A stretch of DNA of 9,075 nucleotides from the NCBI GenBank assembly GCA_964444885.1, contig CAYUIZ010000118.1:1-9075 (forward strand), given 5' to 3'. Position 1 is the first letter of the stretch. Every line of letters begins with the position of its first letter. Made by a program: the position numbers and the translations under genes. Under the pieces are notes generated by a model. That model was given only the letters and a program-made list of their open reading frames with translations. It ran no database searches and was not told the DNA's origin. This document shows, in pieces, positions 6,948 through 9,075 of the stretch. The stretch is from CAYRGQ01 sp964444885. Lineage in GTDB: Bacteria > Bacteroidota > Bacteroidia > Sphingobacteriales > Sphingobacteriaceae.

Positions 6948-6980
6948 CGCCCGGGCGGACGTTTTTTTGCCCGGCGGGCG
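6948..6980. repeat. GC-rich hairpin with T-run in the loop
   Basis: CGCCCG (6948-6953) pairs with CGGGCG (6975-6980); two further G-C pairs can form after a two-base bulge. The loop includes seven consecutive T bases (6962-6968). It could be a transcript hairpin, but no gene ends here on either strand, so it is not an obvious terminator. Confidence 0.4.
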
Positions 6981-6992
6981 GTTGCCGGCAAC
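6981..6992. repeat. 12-bp perfect palindrome, possible operator
   Basis: GTTGCCGGCAAC is a perfect self-complementary 12-mer lying directly beside the GC hairpin in the divergent spacer. It is 189 bases upstream of the receptor start and 176 bases upstream of the Spy-like start. A dimeric regulator site is possible; nothing in the window tells which regulator. Confidence 0.35.
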
Positions 6993-7156
6993 GGTGGGGA
7001 TATCGATGCAAAGGTTTTAGGGTAAAAATGTAATAATAAGTGGTTTGGGTTGTGTTTAACAAATTTTAACATACCCGCTGATTAAACTTTTACCGCTCGG
7101 AACGCTCTTACCTTACAAATAAACAACAACGATTGAACGATATACATAACACAAAA

Positions 7157-7162
7157 AAAGGA
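7157..7162 (+). promoter_or_regulatory. Shine-Dalgarno of the Spy-like gene, decides the start
   Basis: AAAGGA ends 5 bases before the ATG at 7168, an ideal distance. The alternative in-frame ATG at 7162 overlaps this motif and so cannot use it. This is the clearest Shine-Dalgarno in the window. Confidence 0.6.
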
Positions 7163-7167
7163 TGGCC

Positions 7168-7638
7168 ATGAAAAATTTACTTACAACAGCTTTGCTAATC
7201 GGCGCTTTGGGACTGAGCGCAACTGCACAGGAACGACGCGCGGAACGCCCCGAGCGGACTCCGGAAGAAATCGCGACGCAACGGACGGAGCACCTGACCA
7301 CGCAGCTGGGATTAACGGCCCAACAAAAAGAAGCGGTCTACGGATTGCAGCTGGAAGAGGCAACCCGGCAGCGCAAGCACTTCGAAACACGCCGAGCTGC
7401 AGCGGCCGAAGCCCGGCAAGGGCGGGGCGAAGCGATGAAGCAGCAACGCGAACGTCAAACTGCCCTGCAACGGCAATTGGATGAAATCCTAACGGAGGAA
7501 CAACGCGAAACCCTGGCAGCGCAACGAGCCGAAAGGCGCGAGGCGATGCGGGAGAGGCGCGGAGACCGGCAGGACAGGCGGCAGCGTGATCGCGGCGAAC
7601 AACGGAGCCGTAGGTCTCCGGCCGGTTCGCAAAACTAA
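7168..7638 (+). CDS. Secreted Arg-rich Spy/CpxP-like protein with two LTxxQ motifs
   Basis: This 156-residue protein has a signal peptide (residues 1-20, MKNLLTTALLIGALGLSATA, cleavage before QE). The mature part is a highly charged, probably all-helical chain. It carries LTAQQ at 49-53 within LTTQLGLTAQQ, and LTEEQ at 108-112 within LDEILTEEQ. This is the paired LTxxQ arrangement of Spy/CpxP-type periplasmic proteins, which bind unfolded proteins or sense envelope stress. Bacteroidota have many small homologues of this type. About 29 of 156 residues are arginine, and the tail after residue 118 is almost entirely R, E, D, Q and A, probably disordered or a single helix. It is transcribed away from the receptor gene and ends at a strong terminator. 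The LTxxQ assignment is by motif only; chaperone function is inferred, not shown. Confidence 0.75.
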   Translation: MKNLLTTALLIGALGLSATAQERRAERPERTPEEIATQRTEHLTTQLGLTAQQKEAVYGLQLEEATRQRKHFETRRAAAAEARQGRGEAMKQQRERQTALQRQLDEILTEEQRETLAAQRAERREAMRERRGDRQDRRQRDRGEQRSRRSPAGSQN

Positions 7639-7685
7639 ATACGAAGGTTAAGAGTGATTCATATTTTTGGTTAAGTTTGATGATG

Positions 7686-7722
7686 AAAACGCCTCGCCTG
7701 TCCCAACGGGCGGGCGTTTTTT
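7686..7722 (+). terminator. Intrinsic terminator after the Spy-like gene
   Basis: AAAACGCC (7686-7693), a one-base bulge and CGCCTG (7695-7700) pair with CGGGCG (7707-7712) and GGCGTTTT (7713-7720) around loop TCCCAA. This gives a 14-bp stem with one G-U pair, followed directly by T bases. An outer pairing of GATGAAAA (7682-7689) with TTTTCATC (7724-7731) is an alternative. It starts 47 bases after the stop. Confidence 0.88.
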
Positions 7723-7749
7723 GTTTTCATCCCCGCTTTTCTATCTTTG
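7720..7749 (+). promoter_or_regulatory. Promoter of the 3-hydroxybutyryl-CoA dehydrogenase gene
   Basis: TTTG (7720-7723), an 18-base spacer and TATCTTTG (7742-7749) match the Bacteroidota promoter. The predicted start near 7753 leaves a leader of about 22 bases with no Shine-Dalgarno. The -33 element is made from the T-tract of the preceding terminator. Confidence 0.75.
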
Positions 7750-7774
7750 TGGGATAACCAACTACCAACATTCC

Positions 7775-8620
7775 ATGCAACATATCAGCGTGATCGGGTC
7801 GGGTACCATGGGCAATGGGATTGCGCATGCTTTCGCCCAATATGGCTTCGACGTCTCCTTAGTCGACATCCATGCGGACGTACTGGATAAAGCCTTGGCG
7901 ACTATTGGCGCCAACCTCGACCGGCAAGTAAAAAAAGGCGTGCTCGACGAAACAGGCAAGGAAGCCGTTCTGGGGCGCATCCGGGTGAGCACGGATTTGG
8001 CGCAAGGGGTGTCCCAAACTACGCTGGTGGTGGAAGCGGCTACCGAAAACGAAACCACCAAGCTGAATCTATTCCGCGACCTGGACCGTTACTGCCCACC
8101 CGAAGCCATTCTGGCGACCAACACGTCCTCGATTTCCATTACGCGTATCGCGGCGGCCACGAACCGGCCGGGAAAGGTGATCGGCATGCACTTCATGAAT
8201 CCCGTTCCGGTGATGAAACTTGTGGAGGTCATCAACGGGTACTCGACCGCGCCCGAAACCACGGAAGCCGTGGTGGCACTCGCCAAACGGCTGGAAAAAA
8301 CGCCCGTTATTGTCCATGATTATCCCGGATTTGTTGCCAACCGCATACTCATGCCGATGATCAACGAAGCGATTTATACGCTTTACGAGGGCGTGGCAGG
8401 CGTGGAGGAAATCGATACCGTGATGAAACTGGGGATGGCCCACCCCATGGGGCCGTTGCAACTCGCCGATTTCATCGGCCTGGACGTGTGCCTGTCCATC
8501 CTGCGTGTGCTGCACGAGGGTTTCGGCCAGCCGAAATATGCGCCTTGTCCCTTGCTCGTCAACATGGTGGCCGCCGGCAAGCTGGGCAAGAAGTCGGGGG
8601 CGGGGTTTTATGGGTATTGA
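7775..8620 (+). CDS. hbd: 3-hydroxybutyryl-CoA dehydrogenase
   Basis: This 281-residue cytosolic enzyme interconverts 3-hydroxyacyl-CoA and acetoacetyl/3-oxoacyl-CoA using NAD(P), in beta-oxidation or butanoate-type pathways. The N-terminal Rossmann fold opens with the dinucleotide motif VIGSGTMGNGIA (residues 6-17), and D31 at the end of strand 2 suggests NAD preference. Catalytic residues align with human HADH by spacing: S118 in TNTSSIS, H139 in GMHFMNPVPVMKLVEVI, E151, and N189 in PGFVANR. The C-terminal dimerisation domain includes MKLGMAHPMGPLQLADFIGLD and ends in the family's usual GKKSGAGFYGY. Length is normal and the chain is complete. The ATG at 7775 is chosen because an in-frame extension to 7667 would run through the terminator and promoter. 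It stands alone here, without thiolase, crotonase or acyl-CoA dehydrogenase neighbours. A phenylacetate-pathway PaaH role is possible but unsupported by context. Confidence 0.94.
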   Translation: MQHISVIGSGTMGNGIAHAFAQYGFDVSLVDIHADVLDKALATIGANLDRQVKKGVLDETGKEAVLGRIRVSTDLAQGVSQTTLVVEAATENETTKLNLFRDLDRYCPPEAILATNTSSISITRIAAATNRPGKVIGMHFMNPVPVMKLVEVINGYSTAPETTEAVVALAKRLEKTPVIVHDYPGFVANRILMPMINEAIYTLYEGVAGVEEIDTVMKLGMAHPMGPLQLADFIGLDVCLSILRVLHEGFGQPKYAPCPLLVNMVAAGKLGKKSGAGFYGY

Positions 8621-8680
8621 TGACACAGCGAGGTAACAAGCCCCCGGATATTATGTTTGAAAGGGTGGCGAGTGTAGCGG

Positions 8681-8701
8681 GGGACTAGCAACAGGAGTCC
8701 C
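8681..8701. repeat. Hairpin downstream of hbd
   Basis: GGGACT (8681-8686) pairs perfectly with AGTCCC (8696-8701) around a 9-base loop, 60 bases after the hbd stop. No T-run follows directly, though a TTCTTTTTC tract lies about 25 bases further on. It may act as a weak terminator or RNA-stabilising hairpin. Confidence 0.4.
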
Positions 8702-8759
8702 ATGGACTAATCAATAAATTCCCATTCTTTTTCTAATAGATTGGAACGAGTAACCATTC

Positions 8760-8789
8760 CTAGGGCTGTTTCCGCATGGTCAACCCTAG
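8760..8789. repeat. Inverted repeat in the spacer before the pseudouridine synthase gene
   Basis: On the minus strand CTAGGGTTG (8789-8781) pairs with CAGCCCTAG (8768-8760), nine pairs including one G-U, around a 12-base loop. On the plus strand the same stem has one mismatch. No T-run follows on either strand. Its role is unknown. Confidence 0.4.
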
Positions 8790-8896
8790 CAGTGCGTCAC
8801 GAACACGCTATCCTCCCTCAATTTCATGCGTCGTATCGGGCTAGTGAACGCTGACCCGAAGTACACGTCTTCCCTCCATTTCCCGCCCCATTTTCT

Positions 8897-8904
8897 TACC
8901 TTTG
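8897..8904 (+). promoter_or_regulatory. TACCTTTG element directly before the pseudouridine synthase start
   Basis: TACCTTTG is a full TAnnTTTG match and ends 5 bases before the ATG at 8910, so transcription would start almost at the start codon. No TTG lies at the expected -33 position, which lowers confidence. The same 8-mer sits 4 bases before the plsC ATG. Confidence 0.5.
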
Positions 8905-8909
8905 CAAGC

Positions 8910-9075
8910 ATGAGTGAGATCGTAGCCCGTACTGCCAAGCGACCAAAATTCGTGGATTTGATCATCCACGAGGATGAGAACCTGATTGTCATCAACAAGC
9001 CGCCTTTTCTGTCGACGCTTGACGACCGGGGTGGTGGGGAGACGAACGTCATTCGTCTGGCGAAAGCCTACCATG
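8910..9075 (+). CDS. RluA-family pseudouridine synthase, 3' end cut by window edge
   Basis: Fifty-five codons from the ATG at 8910 run off the right edge. The visible protein contains FVDLIIHEDENLIVINKPPF (residues 14-33) and then LSTLDDRGGG. This is the N-terminal signature of the RluA/RluC/RluD family: an acidic ED pair, a hydrophobic strand and the NKPP motif that packs next to the active site. These enzymes isomerise specific uridines in rRNA or tRNA. The catalytic aspartate, usually in an HRLDxxTSG motif, lies beyond the window and cannot be checked. There is no room for an S4 domain before the catalytic domain, as in RluA-like short forms. Which RNA position is modified cannot be told. 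Confidence 0.85.
   Translation, partial: MSEIVARTAKRPKFVDLIIHEDENLIVINKPPFLSTLDDRGGGETNVIRLAKAYH

Larger units (their letters stand above)
6801..7167. other. Divergent intergenic spacer between receptor and Spy-like gene
   Basis: This 367-base region holds no supported gene; the only frame in it (63 codons on the minus strand, 6871-7062) resembles nothing and has no ribosome-binding site. It contains a 10-bp palindrome GCCGCGCGGC (6860-6869), a GC-rich hairpin (6948-6980) and a 12-bp palindrome (6981-6992). The remainder is AT-rich. It should contain promoters for both flanking genes, but neither has a clean TAnnTTTG. Near misses are TAATATTG on the minus strand (6834-6827) and TACCTTAC on the plus strand (7109-7116). 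Their absence may mean alternative sigma factors or a regulator. Confidence 0.6.
8621..8896. other. Non-coding spacer between hbd and the pseudouridine synthase gene
   Basis: These 276 bases contain no supported gene. There are two inverted repeats (8681-8701 and 8760-8789) but no hairpin followed by a T-run, so the hbd terminator is not identified. No similarity to a tRNA or a broken gene is evident. Confidence 0.5.

Noticed and set aside
6871..7062. 63-codon minus-strand frame in the divergent spacer
   Set aside because: No ribosome-binding site, no recognisable protein, and it spans the GC hairpin and palindrome.
7667..7774. In-frame extension of the 3-hydroxybutyryl-CoA dehydrogenase
   Set aside because: It would translate through the terminator hairpin and the promoter; the Rossmann motif normally begins within a few residues of the start, as with ATG 7775.
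8654..8688. Mini-frame starting MFERVASVAGD after hbd
   Set aside because: Eleven codons with no ribosome-binding site and no known counterpart; chance is the simpler explanation.

Overview
This window looks like an ordinary chromosomal segment from a member of the Bacteroidota. Three things point there. The genes carry the phylum's TAnnTTTG promoter element (five good cases). Most start codons lack a Shine-Dalgarno sequence. The gene families are typical: a large TonB-dependent receptor with an N-terminal carboxypeptidase-regulatory-like domain, and a small DUF2795-type protein. The DNA is moderately GC-rich in genes and AT-rich in some spacers. I cannot fix the class or genus from sequence alone.

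Layout from left to right. On the minus strand: a DUF2795-like small protein cut by the left edge (1-197); a MacB/LolD-type ABC ATPase (492-1250) downstream of and probably co-transcribed with a PlsC-like acyltransferase (1294-2037); an M20-family metallodipeptidase (2188-3555); and a 1006-residue TonB-dependent outer-membrane receptor (3780-6800). A 367-base divergent spacer (6801-7167) separates these from the plus-strand genes: a secreted, very arginine-rich Spy/CpxP-like protein with two LTxxQ motifs (7168-7638), a 3-hydroxybutyryl-CoA dehydrogenase (7775-8620), and the start of an RluA-family pseudouridine synthase cut by the right edge (8910-9075).

The genes seem to be mostly separate transcription units. 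The receptor, the peptidase and the Spy-like gene are each followed by a hairpin terminator. The peptidase, plsC, hbd and the pseudouridine synthase gene each have their own TAnnTTTG element. Only plsC and the ABC ATPase look like an operon (43-base gap, no promoter or terminator between them). Functionally this is a mix of housekeeping and envelope genes: lipid synthesis, envelope transport, peptide breakdown, nutrient uptake, fatty-acid or butanoate metabolism and RNA modification. I see no phage, transposon, CRISPR, toxin-antitoxin or defence genes, no tRNA or rRNA, and no convincing new multi-gene system. The points most worth a second look are regulatory: two promoters placed so close to the ATG that the mRNAs should be almost leaderless, a terminator whose T-tract doubles as the next promoter's -33 element, and a family of GCCTGCC hairpins.
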